This document shows positions 7,890-15,574 of a stretch of DNA of 32,681 bases, in pieces (the first letter of the stretch is position 1; each line of letters opens with the position of its first letter). Origin of the DNA: Janthinobacterium sp. (GTDB taxonomy: Bacteria > Pseudomonadota > Gammaproteobacteria > Burkholderiales > Burkholderiaceae_D); NCBI GenBank assembly GCA_003133225.1, contig PKWL01000053.1:1-32681 (forward strand), written 5' to 3'. The translations under genes and the position numbers were made by a program. The notes below the pieces were generated by a model that was given only the letters and a program-made list of their open reading frames with translations, made no database searches and was not told where the DNA came from.

Positions 7890-8453
7890 ATGCATAATCA
7901 AACTCGCCGCGCCGTACATGGCTTTACTTTGATCGAATTGCTCATCGTCGTCATCATTCTGGCGATCCTGGCGGCCGTGGTGATTCCCCAGTTCGCGAAC
8001 TCGACGGCTGACGCCAAAGAATCGGCCTTGGACGCTGATCTTAGTGCCATGCGCTCGGCCATCGAACTGTACAAGGCGCAGCACAACAATGTGTATCCTG
8101 GCGCGGTCACTTCTGTCGGCACCGCTACCGCCTGCACAGCCGTCTCAGGCGCCATAGGCACGGGGGCCATAAACACCTTCCAAGCAGTCATCGACCAGCT
8201 CACGGCCGCCTCGGACGCGACGGGGGTGACATGCAGCGTTGCCAGCGCAACGTACAGATTTGGCCCTTATCTTCGGAAAAGCATGCCAACCGAGCCGATC
8301 ACGGGTAATGCTGCCATTGTCGTTACATTCGCTGGCACGCCCATTGTTCCGGCTGCAGCCACCGGGGGTTGGGCGATGGATGACGTATCCGGTGAGATTG
8401 TGATGAACAGCAATGCTTTAGACAGCAAGACCAAATCCTATTCCACCCATTAA
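7890..8453 (+). CDS. Major type IV-class (MshA/GspG-like) prepilin
   Basis: A 187-aa prepilin with an 11-residue leader cut at HG|FTLIE by the prepilin peptidase and the usual Glu at +5 (E16). The hydrophobic N-terminal helix runs through about residue 33, and an amphipathic alpha1-C segment (SALDADLSAMRSAIELYKAQ) follows. Two cysteines (C82, C115) could form a disulfide in the globular head. The C-terminal GGWAMDDVSGEIVMN is typical of the GspG/MshA head. The ATG at 7890 is chosen because it gives a canonical short leader and has a GAAGAG site upstream; the in-frame opening at 7833 would add 19 unrelated residues. It directly follows the ATPase and platform genes and probably builds the filament shaft. 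Confidence 0.9.
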   Translation: MHNQTRRAVHGFTLIELLIVVIILAILAAVVIPQFANSTADAKESALDADLSAMRSAIELYKAQHNNVYPGAVTSVGTATACTAVSGAIGTGAINTFQAVIDQLTAASDATGVTCSVASATYRFGPYLRKSMPTEPITGNAAIVVTFAGTPIVPAAATGGWAMDDVSGEIVMNSNALDSKTKSYSTH

Positions 8454-8477
8454 GCTGCGTGGAAATGGAGACGGAGC

Positions 8478-9053
8478 ATGGCACAAAGCGCGCCTTCGCC
8501 TTATGCCGCGCATGGCGGGCACACCCTAGTTGAATTGCTCATGGTGCTCATGATCGTGGCCATCGCGGCCGCGATCGTCTTGCCGGGCGCGGACCCGGTC
8601 GTGCCATCCGCGCTCGACGTTGCGGTGGGCGAAGTGGCGCAGGCGCTGCGCTTTGCGCAAAGCGACGCCATCCGTACCGGCAGCTACCGCGTCGTGCGCA
8701 TCGATGTCACGGACAACAGCGTGCGCGTGTTCGCACTCGACATGGCTGCGACGCCGCCGGTCGAGGACACGGCCCATCCCTTGAGCCACCCCGTCGACAA
8801 GAAAAAATATGAATTTGATTTCGCCCAGGGAGCGGCGACCGCGGGCGTGACTGTCACCAGTTCCGTCTTCACTTTCGCCGACGGCTCGAGCGCATCCCAG
8901 CTCGGCTTTGGCGCCGACGGCTCGCCCGTAAATGTTCTTGGCCCGAATCCGCAGGGCCTGGTCGGTACCGGTCTCGTGCAGTTGGCGTATGGGGCATTCC
9001 AGCGCACCGTGAGCGTGGATGCGGCCACCGGCAGAGTCACTCTGTCGTCCTGA
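8478..9053 (+). CDS. Minor pilin, GspH/MshC-like
   Basis: A 191-aa prepilin-like protein. The leader ends GG|HTLVE (cleavage after G14, Glu at +5 = E19), followed by a hydrophobic helix LLMVLMIVAIAAAIVL. The body (VGEVAQALRFAQSDAIRTGSYRVVRID) matches the GspH/FimT pattern of an alpha helix leading into beta strands, and the C-terminal DAATGRVTLSS is also typical. His replaces the usual Phe at +1 of the mature protein, which is uncommon but tolerated. GGAG lies a few bases before the ATG. The gap to the pilin gene is 24 bases, and the next minor pilin starts 4 bases after the stop. Confidence 0.85.
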   Translation: MAQSAPSPYAAHGGHTLVELLMVLMIVAIAAAIVLPGADPVVPSALDVAVGEVAQALRFAQSDAIRTGSYRVVRIDVTDNSVRVFALDMAATPPVEDTAHPLSHPVDKKKYEFDFAQGAATAGVTVTSSVFTFADGSSASQLGFGADGSPVNVLGPNPQGLVGTGLVQLAYGAFQRTVSVDAATGRVTLSS

Positions 9054-9057
9054 CGGC

Positions 9058-9483
9058 ATGCGAAACAACGCCTTCACATTTCGGCCTAGGAGACAGGCGT
9101 TGGGATTCTTGTATGTCGAAGTTGTCCTCGCCGTGCTCGTTCTTGGCCTCTGCGTCGTGCCGGCCATGGAAGCGGTGCGCAACGCCGTTGCCGCGCCCAA
9201 CATCGTGCAAGACCGGGCGCAAGCCCTGCTGTGTGTAAAGAGTCAAATGGAAACAGTCCTTGCTGAGCCCTATGTAAATCTGAATGCCTGCGGCCCCGTT
9301 ATTGCCCCGTCCTTGGCGAAATTGCTGACGCAAGACAGCGCGTGCCCCGTCAACGTCACTATCGACTGCTACGACCCTAATACCGCGCCCCCGTCTGTCG
9401 TGCTGAAAGACAGCGGCCTGTTGCACGTCACCGTGTCCTCGCCCGACCTGTCCGTCAGCTTCACGACACTGGTTACGCCGTGA
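9058..9483 (+). CDS. Minor pilin, GspI/MshD-like
   Basis: A 141-aa prepilin-like protein with a basic leader and cleavage predicted at LG|FLYVE after G16 (Glu at +5 = E21), then a hydrophobic helix VVLAVLVLGLCVVPAM. Four cysteines in the short globular part (within LLCVK, NACGP, SACPV, DCYDP) could form disulfides. The ATG at 9058 is favoured over the frame opening at 9019 because the latter overlaps the previous gene and moves the leader too far from the helix. The stop overlaps the next start as GTGA. Position and size match the GspI/MshD slot; which exact subunit it corresponds to is inferred from gene order. Confidence 0.78.
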   Translation: MRNNAFTFRPRRQALGFLYVEVVLAVLVLGLCVVPAMEAVRNAVAAPNIVQDRAQALLCVKSQMETVLAEPYVNLNACGPVIAPSLAKLLTQDSACPVNVTIDCYDPNTAPPSVVLKDSGLLHVTVSSPDLSVSFTTLVTP

Positions 9484-10004
9484 GCGCAAGCCGGCGCATG
9501 CCACCAACGCCCAGACAGCACGGCCTGACGTTAGTTGAAGTCCTGCTGGGCCTGGCGATCACGGCTCTTCTGATGGCTTCGCTTGTCACGATGCTGAAAA
9601 ACGCGTCCGACGCCAGCATTGCCAGCGCCGAGCAACTAGACTTGCAGACGCAGGCGCAATTCGCTGTGCAGCGCATTGCCATGCAAATTCAGGCAACGCC
9701 GAACGTCTTGTTGCTGCAGAAATCGGACGATGCCAGTTCCTTCCCCTGGTTGCTGCCCGCCACGTACGCTCTGCAAAGCGGCAGCGTGGCGGACACCTTG
9801 GCGCTGACCGAGACCGTCGTCGGCGCCGCCCCCCGGGTACTGGCGGAACCGGTCAGCATCTTTAGCATCACCTCGGCGCCGGTCACGACAGGCCAGACAA
9901 CTTTGATCTTGGTTAGCGTCACCCTAGAGCGCACCAACCCCGCCAACTTCGTCAAAACAACTGCGGCGGCAAGCCTTTCGGTGCGGATGGGAGGCCCGCG
10001 ATGA
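9480..10004 (+). CDS. Minor pilin, GspJ/MshO/PilW-like
   Basis: A 174-aa prepilin-like protein with cleavage predicted at HG|LTLVE (after G15, Glu at +5 = E20) and a helix VLLGLAITALLMASLVTML. A helix with AEQLDLQTQAQFAVQRIAMQIQ follows, the pattern seen in PilW/GspJ. The start is GTG at 9480 within GTGA; an ATG at 9498 would give a shorter leader and cannot be excluded. The stop overlaps the next start as ATGA. There are no cysteines. Confidence 0.8.
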   Translation: MSASRRMPPTPRQHGLTLVEVLLGLAITALLMASLVTMLKNASDASIASAEQLDLQTQAQFAVQRIAMQIQATPNVLLLQKSDDASSFPWLLPATYALQSGSVADTLALTETVVGAAPRVLAEPVSIFSITSAPVTTGQTTLILVSVTLERTNPANFVKTTAAASLSVRMGGPR

Positions 10005-10912
10005 ATAGGCGACATCAACGCGGCGTACTGCTGCTGTCAGTGGTGATTATCCTGGCCGTAATCGGTGCTCTAGCATTCGCCATGAGCCGGGAGGGCGCCA
10101 TGAGCGCGCAAATGGTTGACGCGCAAAACGACACCGAGGTAGCTCGCTATTTGGCAGAAGCGGGATTGAACCTTGCAAAATGGCGTTATGAAAAATCCGG
10201 CTGCAGTACCAGCTTAATTCTGGCAAAGACGACCCTGCCCGGTATTGGTATCGGCACCTTTTCAGCGAACGTCAGCCAGCAGAACTCAGGGACCGTAACT
10301 ATCGTCGCGACGGGTAACTCGATTCGCGGCGCCAGTTTCAAAATTGTGCGTAACTACGTCATCCTGCAATGCCCCTTGTTCGGCGTTTCGCTGCCGGCCG
10401 GCGGCGACGCCAGCGACACCAATCTGAGCGGTGGCTTGCCGGCGAGCTTGAACGGCATGCTCCAACTCGAACTGATCCAAGGCCAATCCGCGCTGATTCA
10501 ATTTTCTTTATTGGATATTCCGGCCGGGTCGCGCATCGTCACGGCGAACCTGACGCTAGTTCAGATGTCGTCTAACTCGACGCAGCCGGCGCAGGTGGTT
10601 AGCGTGCACCGCGTCCTGCGCGGCTGGGACGCGCAGACGGCGACCTGGACCTTGGCCGCGCTGCTGACGCCCTGGTCCAGCGCTGGCGGCGACTATGACG
10701 CTGGCACCGTCGCCCTCGCCACCATCAGCGGCAATGCCCAGTACTCGTGGGATGTCGCCGCATTGCTCGACGGCTGGGTCAACAGAACGATTCCAAACTA
10801 CGGCCTGTCCCTGCAGCCGGACGGACCGCTGCAGCAGGCGCGCTTTTCGAGTTTCGAAAATCCCGCGGACAGTAAGCCCGTCATTGATGTCACATTTGCG
10901 CCGCCGTGTTAA
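10001..10912 (+). CDS. GspK/MshP/PilX-like minor pilin with C-terminal DNRLRE (CBM96-like) domain
   Basis: A 303-aa protein in two parts. Residues 1-120 are PilX/MshP-like: basic start, RG|VLLLSVVIILAVIGALAFAM, then a helix ending EVARYLAEAGLNLAKWRYE. The mature +5 residue would be Ser rather than Glu, as in GspK-type subunits that sit at the filament tip. Residues about 128-299 fit a DNRLRE domain: ALIQFSLLDIPAGSRIVTANLTL, SVHRVLRGWD with ATWTL, SWDVAALLDGWVN, YGLSLQPD and a closing ARFSSFENPADSKPVIDVTF. Domains of this type occur in secreted bacterial proteins and bind carbohydrates or act in adhesion. A tip adhesin is the natural inference. It overlaps the previous gene as ATGA. Confidence 0.82.
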   Translation: MNRRHQRGVLLLSVVIILAVIGALAFAMSREGAMSAQMVDAQNDTEVARYLAEAGLNLAKWRYEKSGCSTSLILAKTTLPGIGIGTFSANVSQQNSGTVTIVATGNSIRGASFKIVRNYVILQCPLFGVSLPAGGDASDTNLSGGLPASLNGMLQLELIQGQSALIQFSLLDIPAGSRIVTANLTLVQMSSNSTQPAQVVSVHRVLRGWDAQTATWTLAALLTPWSSAGGDYDAGTVALATISGNAQYSWDVAALLDGWVNRTIPNYGLSLQPDGPLQQARFSSFENPADSKPVIDVTFAPPC

Positions 10913-10920
10913 ATGGCGTT

Positions 10921-10949
10921 TTAGGAAAACTGATTCGGGTCAATATGAT
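10921..10949 (+). promoter_or_regulatory. Possible internal promoter before the PilM-N-O-P-secretin genes
   Basis: TATGAT (10944-10949) is a good -10 element, but the sequence 17 bases upstream (TTAGGA) is a poor -35. It lies in the 169-base gap between the minor pilin and pilM-like genes, a sensible place for an internal start. Confidence 0.3.
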
Positions 10950-11085
10950 TAAACAGAGCAAAGACAGGGCGGACCAAAAGGCGCACGCCCGGGCGGGAAA
11001 ATCGGCCGGGCGCACCGATTCCGTTGCCATCGGCGGCGGGCGCTCGCCCAACGCCTGGCAAGCGCCCGCCGGGCAAATTGGATGA
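10945..11085 (+). CDS. Putative 46-aa leader ORF coupled to the PilM-like gene
   Basis: The ORF begins MIKQSKDRADQKAHARAGKS and ends in a TGA that overlaps the following ATG as ATGA. It is basic and low in complexity, with no membrane segment. No clear ribosome binding site is seen close to its ATG, which also overlaps the candidate -10 element, and this weakens the call. Translating it would pass through the 11-bp hairpin at 11034-11071, so it may act as a translational-coupling leader rather than encode a functional protein. Confidence 0.28.
   Translation: MIKQSKDRADQKAHARAGKSAGRTDSVAIGGGRSPNAWQAPAGQIG
11034..11071 (+). promoter_or_regulatory. Strong stem-loop just upstream of the PilM-like start
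   Basis: An 11-bp perfect stem pairs CGGCGGGCGCT (11034-11044) with AGCGCCCGCCG (11061-11071) across a 16-base loop. The 3' arm ends 10 bases before the ATG at 11082. With no T-run after it, intrinsic termination is unlikely; mRNA stabilisation or control of translation initiation is more plausible. Confidence 0.5.
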
Positions 11086-12191
11086 ACTTGCGCGCGCTCG
11101 GCCACCGGCTGATTCAACCCATCGTGCGCCGCTGGCAGGCGCCGCCGATCGGGGTCGATTTTGCCGGTGAACGGCTGAACATGCTTCAGATGGCAGCGGG
11201 CGCGGGTGCACCCGTGGTGCGGGCGGCGATTTCGATCCCCTATCCGGGCCCGCGCGAAGCCCTCTTGGGCGACGCCCGGGCCCTGAAGAAATTCGTCCGC
11301 GGCGCCTTGTCGTCCGCGCCATTTTTAGGTCGCCGCATCTATTCCGCGCTGCCCGCTTGCGACGTGCGCCTCGTGCCCTTGAGCGTGCAGGTCGCTGCTG
11401 GCCAGACTGAACAGCAAGCCGTGGCGAAGGCGGCGCGCGCCCATCTCGGGACCGCCGTCAACGGGGCTGTAATCGATTACTATCGCACCCACGGTGAAGG
11501 GGAAGGGCCGGAACGCCAAGTGCTAGTGGCGCTTGCCGAGGAACAGAAAGTGCTGGCCTATCTTGCCATGCTATGCCGCGCCGGCTTCGATACGGCGGCG
11601 CTGGAGATCGCTCCAACGGCGATCGCGCGCCTGCTGGCCGCCTTGCACCAGGAGGACCGCGAGCAGTCTATCTTGCTGATCAATTTTGGCGTGAGCAAAA
11701 GCTTTTTCACGATGATATGGGGCGGGCGCCTGATGCTGGACCGGGAAATCGAATTTGGTGAAATACAACTGGCGGACAAGCTCGCCAAGTCGCTCGGGCT
11801 CGAGCAAGACATGGCGCTCGCGCTGCTGCGCGAACACGGCATAGGCGGAGTAACCCGTGCCCAGCCCGTATACGGCGCCGCGCAACTTGACGTCGGCCAG
11901 ACCATCCGGGAAATTTTGCATCCGGAACTGGCGCTGCTGGCGGAAGAACTCAGCCGGACCCGAGTCTACGTTGCATCCCGTACCCACGGCACCGCCGTCA
12001 GCCGCATCTACCTAAATGGCGGCGCCGCCCACTACCTGAACATCGAAGCTACGCTCGGTGAATTGGTCGCGTTGCCGCTAGAGCTGCTCAAGCCGTTCGC
12101 CGCCTTCGCCGCGGCGCCGGCCAACGCCGCCGTTGAGCATTCCATCGCCTTAGCCGCCGGCTTGGCCTTGCGCGGGAGCTGCCATGGCTGA
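11082..12191 (+). CDS. PilM/MshI-like actin-fold assembly protein
   Basis: A 369-aa cytoplasmic protein of the PilM/GspL-N class that, with PilN and PilO, forms the alignment complex under the platform. The actin-like fold is suggested by IGVDFAGERLNMLQM near the N-terminus, ILLINFGVSKSFFTMIWGG in the middle (phosphate-binding-loop position, with Lys for the usual Thr/Ser) and IYLNGGAAHYLN near the C-terminus. A segment LALLAEELSRTRVYVAS corresponds to the helix preceding the last strands. No transmembrane segment is present. The ribosome binding site is weak, consistent with coupling to the small upstream ORF. The stop overlaps the PilN-like gene by 8 bases. Confidence 0.82.
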   Translation: MNLRALGHRLIQPIVRRWQAPPIGVDFAGERLNMLQMAAGAGAPVVRAAISIPYPGPREALLGDARALKKFVRGALSSAPFLGRRIYSALPACDVRLVPLSVQVAAGQTEQQAVAKAARAHLGTAVNGAVIDYYRTHGEGEGPERQVLVALAEEQKVLAYLAMLCRAGFDTAALEIAPTAIARLLAALHQEDREQSILLINFGVSKSFFTMIWGGRLMLDREIEFGEIQLADKLAKSLGLEQDMALALLREHGIGGVTRAQPVYGAAQLDVGQTIREILHPELALLAEELSRTRVYVASRTHGTAVSRIYLNGGAAHYLNIEATLGELVALPLELLKPFAAFAAAPANAAVEHSIALAAGLALRGSCHG

Positions 12192-12855
12192 CATGGACAT
12201 GATCCCGCGCAGTTATCATGAGGCGGTGCGCGTGAAGCGCAGCATGAAGGCGTTCGCTGTGGCGCTCGCCGCACTCTTGCTGCTTGGCTCAGTTTCCGTT
12301 GCCGCTGTGCGCTGGCGCATTGGACAAGAGATGCCGCTGCTGGCGCGTCTGCGCAGCAGCACGGAGCAGACCGACGATGCGCGCAAACAGCTTGAGGCAG
12401 GGCGCCTGAGCCAGGCCGGGCTCAAGCGCAAACTGGCGGCGCTGACGGCGCTACGCGGCGCCGGCGAGGCCGCACGCGTGACGGGCGCCATCGATAAGGC
12501 CTTGAACGGCGGTGTTTGGTTCAAGCAATTGCGTTTTTCGCGCGATGATCAAGCCATTGCCGCCGGCGAGGTTGAGCCGGTCCACTCCGGCTACACGATC
12601 GTGCTGCCGACCGCGTCCGCCGGCAAGGGCGCGGTCGCTCAAACGCAGACGTGGCGCCTGTCGAAAAACATCGAAATTAGCGGCGAAGCAATCGACCATG
12701 CGGCGCTCACCGATTTCATGCGCCGTCTCTCGCTGCAATTGGCAATATCCGACGTGCGCTTCCTCAACAGTAGCGCGCATGCCACCGAGACGGGCCAGGT
12801 GATCGCCTTCAGCGTCATGGCGGCCACCAGCGCTGTGAACGGAGCCAAGCCATGA
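12184..12855 (+). CDS. PilN-like membrane assembly protein
   Basis: A 223-aa bitopic membrane protein. A short cytoplasmic N-terminus (MDMIPRSYHEAVRVKRS), of the kind that binds PilM, precedes one membrane helix (about 22-43, AFAVALAALLLLGSVSVAAV). A coiled-coil stretch (about 50-90) and a ferredoxin-like periplasmic domain follow. GGGAG lies 5 bases before the ATG at 12184; the two later Met codons within the first six residues are alternatives. It overlaps the gene before it and, as ATGA, the gene after it. Identity rests on topology and position between PilM- and PilO-like genes more than on strong motifs. Confidence 0.75.
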   Translation: MADMDMIPRSYHEAVRVKRSMKAFAVALAALLLLGSVSVAAVRWRIGQEMPLLARLRSSTEQTDDARKQLEAGRLSQAGLKRKLAALTALRGAGEAARVTGAIDKALNGGVWFKQLRFSRDDQAIAAGEVEPVHSGYTIVLPTASAGKGAVAQTQTWRLSKNIEISGEAIDHAALTDFMRRLSLQLAISDVRFLNSSAHATETGQVIAFSVMAATSAVNGAKP

Positions 12856-13421
12856 ATGTGCCATTCATTCGTGTCTTGGCACGCGTGCCGGCGCGTCAAT
12901 TAAATTTGGCCTTAATCGCCACCTTAGTTGCCGCCGGCGCTCTGGTGTGGCTATTCTGTATGCGCACGCCGCTCGCCGCCCTGCGTTCGATGCAAGCCGA
13001 GCAATCGCGTCTGGCAAGGGCGGCCACGGACCCGGCCGCCTTGATGCGCCAGAACGCAAGCGTGGTGCAGGAAGTCGCCGCCCTATCGCGCAGTCTCGGC
13101 AAGGACGATGTGGCGCGCTCTCCTGATCAATTTCTCGTCTATCTCATCGGCGAGGTGGACCGCGCGGGTACCCGTCACCGCGTGGAACTAAGTGGCGCCA
13201 AGGCTGCGGCGACACGCAAGGCGGTGATTTTTGATGAAATTCCATTCGATATCGAAGCGACTGGAAGCTATCAAGGCTTGGTCGACTGGATGGCCGATAT
13301 CGAGCGCTCCCTGCCTATGCTATCGATTGTCAGCTTTGAAATTAGTCCCACGGACGCGCCGCCGCAGCTGGCCATGAAAATTCGGATTGCCGCCTACCGT
13401 CAACTGGAGGCGCGTTTATGA
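12852..13421 (+). CDS. PilO/MshJ-like membrane assembly protein
   Basis: A 189-aa bitopic protein with one N-terminal membrane helix (about 17-36, LNLALIATLVAAGALVWLFC), a predicted coiled coil (about 40-90) and a periplasmic ferredoxin-like domain. The pattern FDIEATGSYQGLVDWMADIERSLPML is characteristic of PilO/GspM-type domains. It should pair with the PilN-like protein across the periplasm to connect platform and secretin. Its start and stop both overlap the neighbouring genes as ATGA. Confidence 0.8.
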   Translation: MNVPFIRVLARVPARQLNLALIATLVAAGALVWLFCMRTPLAALRSMQAEQSRLARAATDPAALMRQNASVVQEVAALSRSLGKDDVARSPDQFLVYLIGEVDRAGTRHRVELSGAKAAATRKAVIFDEIPFDIEATGSYQGLVDWMADIERSLPMLSIVSFEISPTDAPPQLAMKIRIAAYRQLEARL

Positions 13422-13765
13422 GCATTTGGTTCCGTGTCATCAGCGCGCTGTTGGCCGGCGGCGCCTTGCTGTGGAGTGGCGGCGCGGCGCCGCAAAAATT
13501 GTTGCACGATCCATTTGAGCGTCCCCAGCCGGCATCCCCAGCCAAATCCAAATTGGAACCGTTGCCTGCTATTGAAGGCAAACCGGAATTGCGCGCGGTA
13601 CTCTACGACCAGGGCCACTCGCTCGTCAACATAGGCGGGAAAATTCTTGCGGTGGGCGAGTCGGTGGCTGGCTACCAGCTTATCAAGGTGGAAGAGCGGA
13701 GTGCCGTCCTGTCAAAGGATGGAGTGCAGATCAAACTTATGCTGGACAAGGAAAGACTTCGATGA
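13418..13765 (+). CDS. MshK/PilP-like periplasmic linker protein
   Basis: A 115-aa exported protein. The N-terminus (MSIWFRVISALLAGGALLWSGGAAPQ) looks like a signal peptide or anchor; there is no lipobox cysteine. A DPFERP segment leads into a proline-rich linker (about 30-45) and a small beta domain (ELRAVLYDQGHSLVNIGGKILAVGESVAGYQLIKVEERSAVL) resembling the homology region of GspC/PilP/MshK. It would link the inner-membrane complex to the secretin encoded next, with which it overlaps as ATGA. Confidence 0.75.
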   Translation: MSIWFRVISALLAGGALLWSGGAAPQKLLHDPFERPQPASPAKSKLEPLPAIEGKPELRAVLYDQGHSLVNIGGKILAVGESVAGYQLIKVEERSAVLSKDGVQIKLMLDKERLR

Positions 13766-15192
13766 AATCGTGGGAACTCAAATGCACTCTGTTTGGCATG
13801 CTATTGCTGGCGGCGCCGATGACGGTCGGTGCGCCGATCGAATCGGAGAAGCTGCCTGAACTCATGTCGTTGGTGTTTCGCGAAACGCCGATCGCTGAAT
13901 TGTTCGAAATGCTTTCCCGAAAAGAACGGGTCAATATTGTGCTGGCGCGCGGCGTGACCGGGAACGTGGCCGTTAACCTGTACGACTTGACGTTGCGTCA
14001 AGCCATCCACGCGATTGCCGAGGCCGGTGGATTTGCGGTGCTCGAGCGCGCCAGCGGCTACCTCATTTTCGACCCTAAGACGGCGCCACCGGGAGTGCCC
14101 GTCGGCAAGATGGAAGTGAAATCAATGAAGGTGCAATATTCGGACCCGAAGCTGCTCGCCGATATACTTGCCCGTCATCTTTCCCAAGGCGGCAAGATTA
14201 CGGTGCTCGACCAGCGCAAGAGACTGATTGTCGAGGACACGGCAGAAGGACTTGTTCGAATCGAAGCCTTGCTGCGGGAAATCGATGCGCAGCCGCAGCA
14301 AATCATGATAGAGGCCAAAATTCTCGAAATTACGCTCGACAACGATGAAACCTTCGGTATCGATTGGACCAAGATCTTCAGTAGTAACGGGGTCAACAGC
14401 TTCGGCGCAAGCGGCCTTGCGACGCAGGGCGCGCCCAGCCTTGCGGCGCCGGGTGTGACCGGCCTTGCGACGCAGCCAGCGCCAGGTCTGTTTTTCAATT
14501 TTGTCAATCGTAACGTACAAGTCTATCTGAGTGCGTTAAGCAACAAGGGCCGCGTCCACACGCTCGCCACACCCAAGCTGATGACGCTGGAAAATCAGGA
14601 AGCGAGCACCAATATCGGCGACAAGCTTGGCTATAGCGTCACGACGACCATCAATAGCGTGACCACCCAGTCAGTCCAATTTTTGGACACCGGCGTTATT
14701 CTCAGGGTGACTCCGTCGGTCGATGCCGCCGGCCGCATCATGATGAAAATTCGACCTGAGGTAAGTTCGGGCTCCATTACCGCGGGAATTCCTTCGAAAA
14801 ATACCACTGAAGTCACCACTCAGCTGGTCGCCGAAGACGGCCAGGCAATTCTGATCGCCGGGCTCATCAAGAACACAAGCAGCTCGCGCCGGATTGGTAT
14901 TCCGATCCTGGGCGACTTGCCAGGCATCGGCAGATTATTTTCCAGCAGCGAGGATTCGGGAACCTATACTGAGACGATCGTATTGATAACCCCGCACGTG
15001 GTCGGCGTGCGCCCCGGATCGGAAGATCGAGCGAGTATAGATAAACTGGAGCAGGCCGAGGACAGGCTGCTCGACACATCGCAAGCCTTGAAGACGAAAA
15101 TAGACGTGCAGGAAGGGCGGAATAAGCAAAAGCCGCTTGACGATGATTGCGGCGCGGATAGTCCAGGCAGCCCTGCATGTGTGCTCCAGTAA
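13762..15192 (+). CDS. Outer-membrane secretin, MshL/GspD/PilQ family
   Basis: A 476-aa secretin forming the outer-membrane channel for the filament. It has a signal peptide (residues 1 to about 24, cut near VGA|PIE; no lipobox), an N0/STN-like domain (about 30-103, VNIVLARGVTGNVAVNL), a KH-like N1 domain (about 115-175, ITVLDQRKRLIVEDT) and the secretin domain (about 180-415) with VGVR, GQAILIAGLI, GIPILGDLPGIGRLF and VLITPHVV. Within the secretin domain, residues 218-241 are three copies of an 8-residue repeat (GLATQGAP-type). The tail is acidic and contains two cysteines. It is compact compared with PilQ and has only two N-domains. It is the last gene of the ATGA-linked series. Confidence 0.92.
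   Translation: MKSWELKCTLFGMLLLAAPMTVGAPIESEKLPELMSLVFRETPIAELFEMLSRKERVNIVLARGVTGNVAVNLYDLTLRQAIHAIAEAGGFAVLERASGYLIFDPKTAPPGVPVGKMEVKSMKVQYSDPKLLADILARHLSQGGKITVLDQRKRLIVEDTAEGLVRIEALLREIDAQPQQIMIEAKILEITLDNDETFGIDWTKIFSSNGVNSFGASGLATQGAPSLAAPGVTGLATQPAPGLFFNFVNRNVQVYLSALSNKGRVHTLATPKLMTLENQEASTNIGDKLGYSVTTTINSVTTQSVQFLDTGVILRVTPSVDAAGRIMMKIRPEVSSGSITAGIPSKNTTEVTTQLVAEDGQAILIAGLIKNTSSSRRIGIPILGDLPGIGRLFSSSEDSGTYTETIVLITPHVVGVRPGSEDRASIDKLEQAEDRLLDTSQALKTKIDVQEGRNKQKPLDDDCGADSPGSPACVLQ
14413..14484 (+). repeat. Three tandem 24-bp repeats inside the secretin gene
   Basis: Three in-frame 24-base units occupy 14413-14436, 14437-14460 and 14461-14484. Units 1 and 3 share the same first 15 bases (GGCCTTGCGACGCAG); unit 2 is diverged. 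They encode GLATQGAP, SLAAPGVT and GLATQPAP, a flexible Ala/Pro/Gly segment between the first strands of the secretin domain and the channel-forming part. Confidence 0.75.
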
Positions 15193-15574
15193 ACGCGCGT
15201 TCTGGCTGCACGCTCGTGGGTGCGCAAGGAATGGGGCGCCTTTTCCTCGGTTGTTGACCCCGCTGTAGCTCGCCGATGCGGCCATACCGCCAGCCTTAGC
15301 AGTCGGCTCGTGCCGACCGCTTGGGCCACCTTAGACGCACGGTGCAAGGCCTGGTTGGCGCTTGATCTTTGCCTTCATCTAGGACCTTCTGATGTCGCAG
15401 GCCATCGCGTTTCCCATTCATCGTGACGTCGGAAATTGACGGGCGCATGGTGTTTCGGTTCAAGGCGGCGCCGGAATATAATGGCGTTGTGACCGGACGG
15501 AAGGGCTGAGGCAAAATGTTTTTGGTCGTCCCCAGCTGGGTACGAGCCCAGTCGCACACAGATGGGAAAATAAG
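15193..15574 (+). other. Intergenic region with no recognised gene
   Basis: I see no credible coding sequence between the secretin stop and the thioesterase start, and no clear terminator for the long upstream operon. A promoter-like site at 15453-15482 is the only feature I support. Confidence 0.5.
15453..15482 (+). promoter_or_regulatory. Promoter-like site before the thioesterase
   Basis: A perfect TATAAT (15477-15482) is preceded by a weak -35 (TTTCGG at 15453-15458, 18-base spacer). Transcription would start near 15489, about 86 bases before the thioesterase ATG. Confidence 0.4.
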
